DNA of 64,000 nt from Morchella semilibera (Eukaryota > Ascomycota > Pezizomycetes > Pezizales > Morchellaceae), in assembly GCA_009192285.1 (NCBI GenBank), contig CM018609.1, positions 513,282 through 577,281 of the forward strand, written 5' to 3'. This document shows, piece after piece, positions 25,821 to 39,654 of this stretch. Within the stretch, counting starts at the first letter, position 1; every line of letters starts with the position of its first letter. A program made the translations under genes and the position numbers. The notes under the pieces were generated by a model. That model saw nothing but the letters and a program-made list of their open reading frames with translations. It was not told the DNA's origin and did no database searches.

Positions 25821-27343
25821 TTAGCTTTGCTTGCAGTCGGCAGCCTCCTGCTTAGGCTTTGTACCATCATCCTTAACATATCGTGAGCACACGTCCAATT
25901 TAAAAATCTAAAGGTGGGAATTGGGAGTTACCTCGTCCTCAGACTCCTCATCTTCGTCATCCTTGTCCTCGCTAAGTTCGTCGTCGTCGTCCTCATCATC
26001 TTCGAACTCTTCGTTATCCATGTCGTCCTCTAGTTCCTCGAACTGGAGAGCTTCACCAGTGTACCAGTCAACGGCACGAGGGATAAGCTTCTCCTTGATG
26101 TCCTCACCGAGGTGATAGTCAAGTTCGAGCCTCTCCTCGAGTTCAGTGGAGGCTTCATCATCCTCGTCGTCGCCACCGGTGGCTTCTGGAGGAGAGAAGA
26201 AATTGAAGAAACTTTCGGTAGGGACAGTCCTCTTTACAACACGGGTTTGCTTGGTGTCTGTTAAGTGTTAGAGCCAAAGATCATTATCGTAATGGTATGG
26301 ATTAAACGGGATTGGAAAACATACTCTTGTTTCGCTGCTTCTTGCTCTCAACTCTGACGGTAAGATCTTTGCCTTCTTTCCAGTTGATCTTATCACCTTC
26401 TGCGTGATCATAGATGAAATCACCACCGTAACCACTCTCCTCCTGGTAATAATAGGTCTTTGTGATCTCCTTGTTGGTGAAAAAGTCGTTCTCAGCAAAC
26501 TCGAAGATAAGCTTGAAGCCGGGACGGTCAAGGTAGGTCATGCGGATATCGGTGAGATGCTTGAGGGCAGCCTCGTCCCTATCGGTAATAGTCTCGGCGA
26601 GCGAGAGGTGGTTCTTCATGGCAGACAGCCAGAATTCCGGAACACCCTTAAGGTCCTCTGCATCCTTCTTGTCTTCAGCCTTAACACCCTCCTCCTTCTC
26701 TTCATCATCCTCCTCCTCGTCATCTGCTTTTCCGGCATTGACCTCATCTTCTGTAGGCTCAAGAGTACCGTTGACGATTTTGGCACGCTTTTGGTACAGA
26801 GGGGTGAATTTAGCAAAGTACTTCTTTTCAAGCTGCAAAACCTCCTCTTGGAAATCGGCTTCGATTTTGGAGTGCTCTTTCTGGACACCCTTCAACCCGG
26901 CGATACGACGGCGAACAGCCGGCGGAAGAGACTCAATATAGCCGGAAGAGCGTCCGACAAGCGAGCCAAGCTTTCCTTGAATCATCGATACCAACCGGGG
27001 GTCGGAAGCAAAGATGGAAGCAGCGGTGGCGCGGTCAAATTGCTCTGTTAAGAGAATTCCACCACTGGTCAGCAAAAAATTGTATAATAAAAAAATTGTT
27101 TTACGGAGTGGCAAAAAGGATTACAAACCTTCTTTGATGGTAGAAACCTTTGGCTCAACGGCATGGGAGCTGATTGGGGCACTGACAGAAGGAGTGTTTT
27201 GAGGAGTGCTATGTTTTTACCCATGGTTAATTCGATTATTCCTGTCTGGATAAACAGAGGAAAAATCTGATAGAGAAAATGGTGTTGACTTACGGAGCAC
27301 TAGCGAGAGCGTCGAGCTTCTTGTTTCTGATGGGTTCGGACAT
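25821..27343 (-). CDS. NAP1: Nucleosome assembly protein NAP1
   Basis: Histone H2A-H2B chaperone acting in nucleosome assembly and histone import. Exons 27343-27294, 27208-27129, 27044-26325, 26257-25932 and 25871-25821 give 408 aa. Start [17 protein letters not shown]; a dimerisation helix around [28 protein letters not shown]; the core with [19 protein letters not shown] and the YYYQEES segment before the KKQRNKNTKQTR basic stretch; then [39 protein letters not shown] and a long acidic tail. The final exon is only 51 nt and ends DCKQS, which places a Cys four residues from the C-terminus (CKQS), a CaaX-like box as in animal NAP1-like proteins. An acidic insert ([12 protein letters not shown]) sits mid-protein. 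Confidence 0.96.
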
Positions 27344-29975
27344 GGCTAATTATGAGTATTTTTTCCGCGGTGAACTTGACGGTTGGGATGATAAAACGAG
27401 AGGAACTTCCGCTCGCAAGAAAGAGATACAGAAAACCTTGAGAAGAGATGAGTTGAGCAGGAGAGAGAGATGCGGTAGGGGAAGTGTTCGGAAACGATGG
27501 AAAGTGGAGTAGACGGACAGAAATTTGATGAGAGGAGGGAGGATGGGATGGAGGGGCGGACTAGGGTTGGGCCCTCCAAGAAGTACATAGCGGGGGGAGA
27601 TTAGTAACCACATAATCACGTGATATAGGTAATTCTTCCTGGCCGCGCCGCTTCAACCTTTTTTTTTTTTCTTTTTGCCTTTCCTGGGCGCGTCGCGTAC
27701 GAGGCGGTAAAGCATAACTCCCTTCTGCCTTCTTTTTCTTTTTTTAGGCCTGTTTGAGAGACGTTTTAGACAAAAGCTACATGCACGGTTAGGCCGGTGA
27801 AAAAAAATTTATCAAGGATTCGCTCAGTCGGGTGCAAGAGCTTTCGATTCTGACTATTGAATCACCCCTTGCCCGAGCTAGCAGAGGGATTTCCCGTTTC
27901 CGGCGTTTATTGATACCGATCCGCATACAAGGTCAAGCCGCGCAGAGCATCCTATTTAGCAGCTCATGATTTCGTCAACAGTCGAGCTTGTTGGGAATTC
28001 GACCGCGTTGGAGACCAGGGGGTTTGGGCAACTGATAGCGCGCCAATCCATTTCAACGTGTGCATAAGCGCGGGGATCTAGTTTACGAACTTCTTCAGAC
28101 ACGCATACAATTAAATACGACCCCAACGCCCCTCTCTGTAAAGAGCTTTAAACACACAGAGGGCCCACGCCGGCAATTAGGTAAATAAATTTACATGTAT
28201 TTATGTATTTGTCACCTCAGTCATGGATCATCACTCGGACTTCATATTCCCCCATAAGTCGGAATGGTTTGCCATTAGAATTATCTCAAAGGGTCAGGTG
28301 AATACATTGCCCTCAAAGACCGGCTGCCATGAGGTGAGTAGTCTCTAGATTCTACCGCGAGACACAGGGGGGAGGGGGGGCAATTACAGGTTGGGTAAGA
28401 AGGGAGTGACAAAACAGGACAAAAACAGGAAATGTCTCATCTTGAGGCTTCCCAGGGCGCGAGTGAGTGTCTATGATCCAAACAATTATTATTTTACAAT
28501 ATCTAGCTAGTATCGAGCCCGTTCTGCGGACAATTCTTCAAGACCATTTGCAATCACGTGAGCTGTTATGAACAGTAACCAGTTGTCCCTAACCCTAAGT
28601 AACTCTACCATGTGCGCGGCTTTGAGAATTTGTCTCGACCTATGACTTCGCATAATTAAATAAATAGCTTAAGTATTGAAAGTCCCAAGTCTCACCTATG
28701 TAATTCACGAGAGAGAAGAATGAACGAAGCATCCCCAAGTGTCGTCCTATCCTGACTGTCCAATTCAACTAGTCTTCTGTGCACAAAGGAAAATAATATC
28801 CATACTAGTCTCAGGACTGCGTGGAGCACCTGCACCCCTTGTTCAATCCTGGAATTTTAGTAGGGGTGGACTTGCACGCCCTAGACTAAATTCTGGAGCG
28901 AAACAGGCGAGCAAAGACCATGTACATCTCGAGCTGTTTTCAAGTAGCAAGTACACAAACTATCACTCGATCCGATCAGACATAAAGAAAAGTTAATTCG
29001 GCACCGCGCATTAGCCACCTTTGAGAATTGCTAATAGGACTATTTAGGGATGACACGGTTCCAACTCATCACTGTTGTGTTTGTGTTCAGTCCAGTAGCA
29101 AACCCGACTGCTTGATTGATCAGCTGCTTTATGATCAGGGTTCGTCCGTTTGGATATCTCGAGATATTAGAGTCTAATCTACCCCTTGCGCGCGTATTTT
29201 TATGCAAGTATAGACATCGCAGGTTCCATTTAATGCATGACATATACCCACGCAAGCTGTTGGCTAGGACCTTTCGGTCGAGGGCTGACCTATGCGCAAG
29301 AGCGGGAGCGGCGCAGATCAAACGTTGTGGTTGGAATAGCAAAGAAATCAGCATGCGTTAGAAGCAAAAGTTACTAGATCCGCAGAAACAGACCGGGTTT
29401 CTAGGACCAATGACAGACCTCCACAATAATTTTTGGAGTTGCATGTAGTCTGATGTAGAGTAGGGACTTGGGAAAGAAATATGCGCAGAGCTGAAACTTG
29501 AGTACGTACATAAACTAGGGGCATTATCGTACTCGCTGTCAATTGCCAGCAGTTATCGGCGGTAAAAGATTGTTAGCGGACTCTCAATTGCAGAATCGCG
29601 CGAGTGTACTATTATCGGCACCAGTTTCTACCTATCTTGATATCTCGTGTTGCGGTCTCGCCGGTTGCTGCCAAGCCTAGACACCATGCCACCCCAGCAA
29701 TGTTCTGGAAGCAGGACAGACTAGGACCTGTGGAGTGGCATCTCGGCACCTCTGACTTAGCGACCACCCTGCAGCATCGAGCACCTCCCTGACATCCCCC
29801 GTAAGAACCGGAAAGTACTCTCTGCTACCACCAACTACACAGGTTATATCCTGTGGTATTCTGACTCCCCCTCAACAGTAACTCGAGCTCCAAGCCATCG
29901 CGAGCCACCGGTCTCTCGAGCCACATTGAAAATACGGAAGGGAGGGCAGAAGGCGACCAATATAAACAAGTAGAT
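27344..29975. other. Spacer between divergent NAP1 and AP-2 mu genes
   Basis: Promoter-containing spacer of 2.6 kb. The pyrimidine-rich stretch at 27655-27750 and TACATGTA at 28192 are visible. The frames at 28739-28996 and 29116-29361 show no domain and are probably chance. Confidence 0.5.
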
Positions 29976-31625
29976 ATGCTCTCGGGAATACTTCTGTTTA
30001 ATCAAAAGGGCGAGAATCTGATCTTCCGCCAATTTAGAAACGACTGTAAGCTTCGCGCCCTATCTTTGACAGTTACTCTGAGATAATCTTCCCCTAATAC
30101 CAGAACAATGTAGGCCGGCCAAGGCTGTCAGATGTCTTCCGAATCCAGGTCATTTCGAATGCCCAAGTCCGCTCCCCAATTCTCACACTTGGGTCAACTA
30201 CATTCTCTCATGTCAAGCATGAAAACATTTACATCGTTGCTGTGACCAAGAGCAACGCCAATGCTGCACTAGTTTTTGAGTTTTTGTACAGGCTGATCGC
30301 GTTGGGAAAAAGCTACTTTGGGAAATTCGACGAGGAGGCCGTGAAGAACAACTTCGTACTTATTTACGAGCTTCTCGATGGTGCGTTTCTTTCCCCCCTC
30401 GTCAATCATTTGCTTGAAGGGGATTTAAGGAGGAGCGGTGGGGTATGTCGAGAGTGGCGCGGGGTGTTTTGGCAGTAATTGGATAGGGGTTCGGGCCTGG
30501 AATGCTGAAATCTTACTTTATCAACAGAAATTCTGGATTTCGGATATCCCCAGAATACTGAAACCGACACATTGAAGATGTACATCACAACCGAAGGCGT
30601 AAAATCCGAGCGAGCAATAGTAAGTCTTAATTGCTTTGAATCAGGGTGGCCACTCCCATAGCACAATAATAACTTCGATTACAGGAGGATTCAACACGCA
30701 TCACTATGCAAGCCACCGGTGCTCTTTCATGGCGGCGCGCGGATGTAAAATACCGTAAAAACGAGGCCTTTGTCGATGTCATCGAGGATGTGAATCTTCT
30801 CATGTCTGCCGGCGGTACTGTCCTTCGGGCGGACGTTTCAGGGCAGATAATAATGCGTGCTTATCTCTCCGGAACTCCAGAGTGCAAATTTGGTCTCAAC
30901 GACCGTCTCCTCCTTGACGGTGACGGACTCACTAGACCATCTGGAAATAAAAGTGGCACCAAGGCAACTAGAGCTGCCGCTGGAAGTGTAACACTCGAGG
31001 ACTGCCAGTTTCATCAGTGTGTAAAGCTCGGGAAATTTGATACCGACAGGATTATATCATTCGTACCGCCAGATGGGGAGTTTGAGTTGATGAGATATCG
31101 TGCAACGGAAAACGTGAATCTACCGTTCAGAGTTCATGCTATAGTAAACGAAATTGGGAAGACAAAGGTTGAGTACCAGGTTGCAATCAGGGCAAACTAT
31201 GGTACTAAGCTTTTTGCTACTAATGTTGTTGTCCGTGTCCCGACACCCTTGAACACAGCTGGAATTCAAACTCGGACGAGTCAAGGAAAGGCTAAATACG
31301 AGCCGTCAGAGAACATCATTGTTTGGAAGTAAGCATTCATACCAAACAAACCTTTCACGCTTCAGAATTCTCACAAAAATAACATAGGATTCCTCGTTTC
31401 ACCGGCCAGAGTGAATACGTTTTATCCGCAGATGCTACTCTCACTTCAATGACGAACCAGAAAGCTTGGTCAAGGCCACCATTGTCACTTAGCTTCAGTT
31501 TATTGATGTTTACATCCTCAGGTCTCTTAGTACGATACCTAAAGGTTTTCGAGAAAAGTAATTACTCAAGTGTCAAGTGGGTTAGATATATGACAAGAGC
31601 GGGAAGCTACGAGATCAGATTTTAA
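29976..31625 (+). CDS. AP-2 clathrin adaptor complex, mu subunit
   Basis: Medium chain of the endocytic AP-2 adaptor, which binds YxxPhi sorting signals at the plasma membrane. Exons 29976-30045, 30114-30380, 30528-30619, 30685-31328 and 31388-31625 give 436 aa. The N-terminal longin part reads [20 protein letters not shown] then DVFRIQVIS, with [20 protein letters not shown] and [27 protein letters not shown]. The C-terminal mu-homology domain follows a short linker ([20 protein letters not shown]...) and contains [48 protein letters not shown] and the end [14 protein letters not shown]. The [14 protein letters not shown] type of sequence points to AP-2 rather than AP-1. Length is typical and the frame is intact throughout. 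Confidence 0.95.
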
Positions 31626-34600
31626 TGACAGGATTATTGGATCTAAAAGCTGAAGTGGGAAGGTCGAAAACGGACTGCGCTAGTATAATTTTCCATAAAT
31701 AAGCTGTGTTTTGGTTTATGTACTTGTCAGCGATGAAGTATTCAGTTTAGTTAGTACATTACAGGTACTGGTACCTACATACCTTCTCGGATCTTGAGGT
31801 TTGTTTAGTCTAGATTTAGTTGAAATTTTTGTTTCGGTGGCGTGATATAAAGTCCTAGAGACAAGGCGGGGAAGGGAGCATGTTTGTATTATTCGAGAAT
31901 AGAGAGGAATGCTTTTTTGGTTTTGAGTAGCTAAGAAAAGGGGGGATCCAGATGATTCGATTTTAAAAATATTTGAATGTGTGTAGTTATAGGTCAGGAG
32001 CCGCCCAAAACCACCCCTCGACTCAATCAGGCGCCGGCCGCTAGGTGGTGAGAGAGCACTATAAATGAACTGCAGTGATGTAGTGTTGATAACTAGATTT
32101 ATGGTTGGTAGCAAGCCTACATGTAACTACATGTACTTTAGAGTCTGCTTCCCTCATCTATCCGCATCCGATATCGATATATACATACATGTATGTACTT
32201 GATGCATTTACAGCTCCACTGTATGAGCGCATTCATAAATTTACATGAAGAACCAAATAGAGGGGACCACGGCCCAGAGGACAAAATCCCTGCCTTTGAG
32301 TCTCACATTAATCTTCTTGAATGTGAAGTAATCGTGACCGATTTCGATTGTTATGAGTGATACCGAGTCCAAAAATTTACGTAGAACACATTCTCCTACA
32401 CCCAGGAATGTATGTACTTAAATTGGTAATCAATCGGGTCAGTTTGCTCCTTAGATTAAGGCCAAGTACGATGCTGGAACTGTGATACCGAGTGACAAAA
32501 CATGATCACAGTTGTTACATTTAGTTACACTAGTACCCTTGTGAGTTCAGTACTCAGCGAGACATACACATGCCCCAAGCCAAAAAACAATGTGACGGCC
32601 AGGTGTCTTCCATTACGCAAAAATTTCTGATTCAGCTGGCCATCACTCTCAGGAAAAACCTTATCGGCACATGCACATCAAACATTTCTTTATATTAACC
32701 GAAAGATTGGCGATTCCCGTCGATTTACGTGACTACCTCATCCCGACCAGACAAGGGCTTTTCTCCATTCATACCTCTTGGGGGAGTCCATGCGAGCTAG
32801 TATATTAGTAGGAGCCGGTGAACGGGACTTGTGGATGGTACAAGCGTGAGGTGGCCCCGAAAACCGGGTGAATGTGGTTTAAATATTAAGACATACTTTG
32901 ATTAAGATATTGTATGCAGACTTTACTAGCTGGTAAGACCCGTTTTGCGCTTGGAACCCCCCCCCCCCCCCGGGCTGAACTTTCAGCTTTATAATATGCA
33001 CCTAGGCGTATCGTCTTATAGCTTAGCGAGTCTGATATTTTATCATATACCCTTAATTAGTACCGAAGGAGTGTATGCATGTCTTTGATATTGGAAAAAA
33101 GAATTACCGATAACTCAATGAAGTAAGGGCCTTTAGTCAAGAGACAAATGTCTATGGCCGCATGATTGACCCAGTTGGGACTCATAATCCATTGTTTTCT
33201 TCCGTTTCTATATCGACAGGTGATATACATGTACCTAACCATATGCATGGCCTTGGCGAGTCACCATGCAGGCTCAGCCTTATCACAAAAGATGAAACAA
33301 AGATATCAACATAGCTATCATTGACACGCCATGGTTTTATGATATCCATTTCGGAGGTTTTGTTGAAATATGTTTGAGTTATTAAGGCTAAGTGAGATTC
33401 TCTGTAATCGGGTAGGAGCGGTCTATTTTTTTTATTAGCTATCAAATATTTATTTAGTGAATTTGGATTAATAAATACCAAATTTGATTGTCGAAGACTG
33501 GTGCGAGTGTGTGGGATCGGAAGGGTGGTTGATTTCATAAAAAAAAAAGGTTCATTTGAACCTTTGGGTAGCTTCGGCCCACCTTCAGTTACAGGTTCCT
33601 AGTTGTACATACTAGAGCCTGGGCTGTAGATGGCCATAAGCGCCTCCCGTATGCTAGATGAGTATATGACTCCTGGATATTCGGGTTTCGGTCGAATAGG
33701 CTATACATAGAACGAACCGGGTCATCCTCGGGCCGGTGTACACCATTCAAACAGCTCGAAGGTGGGGGGAGGGGTTCACCGCACTTCCGGGATATCAGCT
33801 GATCCTACTACCACCTAGCTTCCCCAGTTATAACTCAGCAATGCCCGTATAGTATGACCACAGTCTTTAGTAAGGGAGAATCCATAGAAGCTAGGATGAA
33901 GGTTCGCGTGGATATGATCTTTGAAAGACATAGCGTATGACAGCTGGTTTGAGAAAGATGACCGTTCTAAGGCGTTCTATAGTGGAGCAGTCTAGTGGTT
34001 TAAACTCTTGTAATAGGACTAGAAGTAGGGGTGGGCACAGACACGCACGGATCCCCCTAGACCCCAGCCACCAAAACAACCGTTGATGCTAGATCTGCCT
34101 ACCTGTATGGATACCTTTTGTAGGGTAGTTTTATTAGAGTAATCTGACCGAAATTCACAGCTGCTAGTGAGCGGGGAGAGGATTATTGTAATTATTCTGC
34201 AGTCCATCCAATAGCTAAAAGAGTGATGGTAGATGTGGTGCGGTTGAGTGCCTTCTGACGGGTATATTTTATATGTAATAGCTTGTTCATAGGATTGTTT
34301 GGCTAGCCACGAAAAAGTAAGGATTCGCAACTGATTGGAGCGTAGGAAATTGAAGGCAAGAAGGGTCCCTATGTGATCGGTCAAAGCCAGAGCTGATTAA
34401 GGTAACGATGGGCAACTTTGGCAGACCTTGATAGGAGGTTTGAACACTAGGCGCCTACCCGTCGCACCGAGTGACACGAGATGATCGTCACCAGCCCAAG
34501 CCAGTGGTTATGAGTGATAGCATGTGATTCAGAGACAGACAGAACTATACAAAAAATGTGATAAGGACAAACAACAGCACACCACCTGGTATATTACCAA

Positions 34601-37600
34601 GGAAATGCATCTATATAACTCGGAGATGAGTGGTATGAGTATTATAAAATTTCCCTGAAACAAACACAGCCCATCTTATCGATCATGATCGATGACCGCA
34701 CATCTAGCTATCGGTGCATTTAGAGCCAATCTCAAAACAAAGATATCAGGTAGGCTTTTTGTTTACCGCCAGGTCATGGTCATGATCGCCATTACTGCGG
34801 CTGCCTCATCAATTGAAATGGCTCAAAGTGTGAGTAATATTCGGATATAGTCCACATCCACCAGGCCAATCAGGCCCCATCCGCGGTGCTTCGATGGCGG
34901 TTGTTACCGGTCTGCACTATGATTCGTTCTGGAACTCTTGAGAAATTTTTCTAGCCTCTGGGCATCCATTGGACTGCCATGAATGATCGCCTGGAGAAGG
35001 AGCTCCCGGCCAATCTCGTGCACCTCCCGTCATCAGCAAGCTTACTGGCCGCTGCAGACTTCGTCGGAGATACTGTGGCCTAAAAGAAATCAGCCAGATG
35101 CACAACAAATACATGTCCGGACCACCACAAGTATCTGCCTTGTCCTCGCAACATGAAACTGCACCCCGGAAGCAAGGTATCAGTACTATCCCTAGCACAA
35201 CAGGCCGGACAGCCCATCAATTTCTGGTGGTGAGGCAGGTAGCCAGTAAGATCGGCCGATTCTAAATCGATACTACCGAAGGGAGAACTCTGTCAAGTAA
35301 GTTGGGGGAAAAACCCAAATACTCAAAACAGTACCTGGGGTGGGGTATGACCCAGGCCGGCCTATCTTCAGAGATGCGGACATGCAGTATAGTACTTTCA
35401 TAAGTATAATGCTAACTCTATCGGTAACATCAAGTGATGAGCTGTATATAGGTCTATAGACGGCGTGCGTAGCCTACGACTGCCTCCTCGAGGTTGATGG
35501 CACAAGACGTTCATCAAGATGGCCATGATGCTGACTCCACCGGGGATGAAGGCCGTTGTTTTGTTAAATCCTGCACGGGGCTCTAAGGATTGACCCGGTC
35601 TGGTGTCGATTGCCCTTAATCCTGTGAGTGTCGTCTGTGCCGGCCTATGTACAAGGGGAGGCCGGTATACTGCTGCGGGGTAGAGGTCTCACAGTTTGTG
35701 CTTTAGGGATTCCTTGGAAATAAGAGCACGTGGGGGGGGGGGGAAAATCCACGGAGACGAAGAAGTGACGGATTTTAGAGATTGCGCCAGCGGTGTTATC
35801 TAACGAGGGGGGTGTCCGAGATACCATATCCGATGTCAAATAGAGGAGCTTGAAGTCCCAACAAGACGGAAGATCTAAGCAAATATTATCCGGGAGAGAT
35901 GTTGGGATCATGGGATATATAAGAAGTATGTATGTTGTGTTCTTGGGTCGGTGGGTTCCCGATGAGTTCAAAGATACGAAGTTGTGCACACCCCGTCTGC
36001 TTAGCACAAATATTTGAGGTTTGAGTGCCAGAGTCATTGATATATGTATAGGATATACATGGTACTATCAATCCCACATAGGTCTTTCTGTCATCCCGTT
36101 TCGATTCTGATTGCGCCAAAGATACCCAAGTGCAACATTCCCGAGAGCATTGATAGACGCGTGGTTTGAAACGTGGTTTTTGATCTGAGCACCCACCATC
36201 TACCTGTCTTCAATCCATCCAGAGGTACGTCCATGCGGTGAAATAAAGCTGTCCACCATGTATAATTGTCATGGGTTGCCTTGGTTGCCATCTTATATGT
36301 GAGTTAAGGCACTCGAATTTCACCTCGTCACCATAACGTCCATCCTAACAGCAGACATGGATACGAGAGGGAAAGGGTCGGGGGGGGGGAGAGGAAGGGG
36401 GGCGGGGAAGCATCACATCTTATTTCTGCGCCATTCCAAAATTCGTAGTCCCTGCCCTCAAGCTTCTTCGGGCTCTCGCGTCACCCGGCGTACCGAGAGA
36501 AAAAAAGGTTTGGGATCACGATCCATCTGCCCATCGTACTCATTACAGGTGTCTATTAGCGAGAACTTCTCAAAGTAAGTTAGCCCTCTGCATCTCTGGC
36601 AGTATCAAGGAAGGAAATAAAGAACTCCGGATATAGAGTAAAGTTGTCCTCTACTCCACGTACCTACATAGCTTTGCACTTTGCTCACTCACTCACTCAT
36701 GTCCTTGCCTTGCTGCAAGTTTGTCTTCCTGGCTGGCATGGGCACGGTTATGTATGTACTGTATGTACGTAGGATACTTTCTCGGCGAAAACTGAAAGAG
36801 AAGTAGCAATTGAAGAAAGACAAAAGACATGTTCTAAAGCTCGAGCCTATTCTTCTCCAAAACGTCATAATGAGAGAACTTAGTAGTAGTTATGCTCCCC
36901 AGTTACGGCGTTGAAACCTCCGCATATGCACGTAGCACTTTTATCGGTAGGACGGGCAAAGCAACACCCATCACGGTCTTGTCTTGGAACATGCAGTTCA
37001 CAGTAGGTAGCGAAAGAAATGCATATCGCTGTGCCCGAGAATGACCGCGAGGAGAGAGGCTTCAACCCCTACCCGGTCCCAATCCCGGTCCTGGTTACTG
37101 CAAACAGATGCAAAACAGTTCCAACACGGAATATTATATTAGTAGTAGTAGTAGAGTAGTAGTAACAAGCGAATAACTCAACACCAACCTCATCCCTACT
37201 GGGTTTGAATAGGGCATTTCGGAAGTTATCGGTAGGTACAGACGTAATCGTGAGACCCTGGGCCGAAAAAAAAAAAAAAAAGAAAAAAAAGGAACAAAGT
37301 CGGCAGATTGGCGGCACGAAATTAATTACAAAGAAAGAAAAGAAAGAAAGCGGCACGAATAAACATAAGTGCAGTACAATATGTACTCATGTGCTTATTA
37401 TCTTCTTCACCACCATAGTCCGTGCTAGTCACAAGACCTTGTAGAGATTGTTGATAGACATTGAGTATACATGTATTTTATATCTCCGTCCACACACATA
37501 CACACATGGGATTTGCTCACTTCAGTGAAGGTTCAATGTGGATTCATCTGTGATTTGTCCGCCCCATCCGTCCGCCTAGCCGGCTTTGATTTATCGACAA

Positions 37601-38366
37601 TACCTCTCTGCCTACATGTATGTAGTACGTGTATGCCAAATACATGTACACATGATAGGAAATTAAGAAGGCATTGAAAGCTACTTTAAGTGTATACAAC
37701 TTTGATCATTATCAACCCCCCATTCTAGTTCCATATTGTATATGAGGGGAGATATAAGCATATTTATATACTCATGTATGATTAAAACCAGAACAGGACA
37801 ATAATGGTAAAGAAAAAAAAGGTTGGCAATAGCCCAAGGGTAACATAACTAATACAATCGCTTGAAAAGAAAATGATTCGCAAAACAAAACAAAGAAAAT
37901 ATAAAAAATGTGCCACGGAAAAAATATCCTGTCTGGTATCCAATCCAACCAACCCCTGTCTCGCCCAACCTTGACATCACTCATGTTAAAACATCCATAA
38001 CCAACCAAATAAAATTGGAAATAAGGACGCAAAATAGAATAAAAGAAAATGCGGAGCCATTAGCCAAATGAGCTAAGCAGTGACAAAAAAAAAAAACGAC
38101 TTCCAACTCCTCAAATTCCCTTGGTCGAAACGTATCCCATAAAAAACGTAAAACGTCAAAAAAACGGTCCCAACTCAAAACAGTACCTCAATAAATGAAA
38201 ATAATAGGTAACGACCTATGCGAGAAAATATGCATGTAGCCCACGCTCCAAGCCAATCCGGAAAAAAGCGAGGCAGGGGAAAAAAAGGCAGCGGTAAGTA
38301 ATCCAAAAACAGAAAAGAAAGAAAAGGAAGGAACCAAAAACGTAGGCGTTAAGAATGGTCCCTGAA
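31626..38366. other. Long gene-poor spacer
   Basis: 6.7 kb with no gene I can support. It contains a C16 tract at about 32957, a G run at about 35731, a G-rich stretch near 36380, a TAGTAG array (about 37140-37162), poly-A tracts, and TACATGTA at 32118, 32128, 32186, 33226, 37467, 37613 and 37641. Open frames of 60-120 codons on the minus strand (33182-33538, 34019-34384, 35645-36037) lack recognisable motifs. Some could be eroded mobile elements. Confidence 0.5.
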
Positions 38367-39654
38367 TTAGGATACCTCGTAATCTCGTTCGCCCTCAGCA
38401 TCTGCATCACCGACGTCGCCTTGTTCGTTGCTACCCCCTGCGCCTTGGGGATCTTGTAGGCTACGTTGGTTGGGCAGTTGATACATCTGTTGATCATGAG
38501 CCAATGGAACAAAATTAGGTATTGGCAAATGGTCCCGTGCTCCAGGGTGTGAAACAAATGGGAAAGCGGGGGAAACATGGGAGGATGGTCGGTGATAGGA
38601 GGGTCTTACAGGCTGGTGTGGCATTGGTGGATATCCATACATCCCCTCTAAGCTCTCTTGGTAAATCGGATGCGGTGGATAGCTCCCCTGCTGTGGGACC
38701 CCTCCACCATAAATGTTTGGCTGATTATAACGTTCCGGATCTTGAGCCATTGCAGGATGGCCAAGATAATCTTGCCCAGCGGGAATCTGAGGCTGCTGCT
38801 GGGGGGGGACCTGTTGAGGCTGTTGTTGTTGGGGCTGCTGCTGTTGTGGGGGCTGCTGTGGAGGTTGCTGTTGATGGCTTGCACCACCTCCGGACCGTTT
38901 GGTATGCGATGCTTCCTCCCGTGGGACAATATCAATGAGGAAATCAAACATGTCGCTCTTCGCCAATGCCGACGCAATATCGGAACGTTGCAGCGTGCGG
39001 CGTTTATTCTCCTCGGCGTGGATCCAGGCGCGCATTGTGAGCTCCGTGATGAATATGTCACACCCTTTTGCAAACAGTATAGGTGCTTCTGCGGAAATCA
39101 TTTTGACCTCAGGATCTGCCTTCATGACTTTCTTTATCCTTGCCAATGGCAATTGATGAAGCTTATAGTCGTGTTCTTCATTTTCTAACTGATTTATGGT
39201 CTGTTGCCAGTACGTTGTGAGGATATCGCGGTAATGACCGTGCAAACCCTGAGAAACCTGCGAATCCATCAATATTTTGCTCAAATGTGATGGGGGGAGA
39301 AGTCGGTAATGGTGAGAAGAATGGAGTTAGAATACATTTGCGAATGCGCCGCTGTATATATCTGGAGCTGGCACTGATGAAGATGCTACGAGCGCCGCGC
39401 TGGCTCCATACTGTTGAATCCATCCCGAACCGGAAGTCAGCATTCTGCGCGCAACACATCATCCATCACCTGGGGGGTCGAGATAAAAATCCAGATGATT
39501 CTTAAAAAGGAATCGAAACGGGTTATTGTTTCAAAAGGAAAGGTAGACTGACATGGCCCATCACGGAGATGTCGTAAGGAGGGACATTGGGCTGCTGGTG
39601 TTGCGACTGCGAAGGATCGTGCCTTGAGCCCGCAGAGGGGAATTGCGGATCCAT
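38367..39654 (-). CDS. hapE: CCAAT-binding complex subunit HapE (NF-YC/HAP5)
   Basis: Histone-fold subunit of the CCAAT-binding transcription factor, acting as a heteromer with HapB/NF-YA and HapC/NF-YB. Exons 39654-39553 and 39257-38367 give 330 aa; the intron is 295 nt (GTCAGT...CGCAG), the longest but one in this window. After a short N-terminus ([20 protein letters not shown]) comes the conserved [13 protein letters not shown], then the histone fold [20 protein letters not shown] with [17 protein letters not shown] and [26 protein letters not shown] (about 70-155). The C-terminal half is Gln/Pro-rich, including an almost pure Q/P tract, and ends in an acidic segment. Divergent from FCF2 across 1.3 kb; a CCAAT box (GATTGGT on +) at 40111 could allow autoregulation, an inference. 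Confidence 0.95.

Noticed and set aside
33182-33538. 118-aa minus-strand frame as a possible transposon remnant
   Set aside because: No recognisable motif, and stop codons surround it in all frames.
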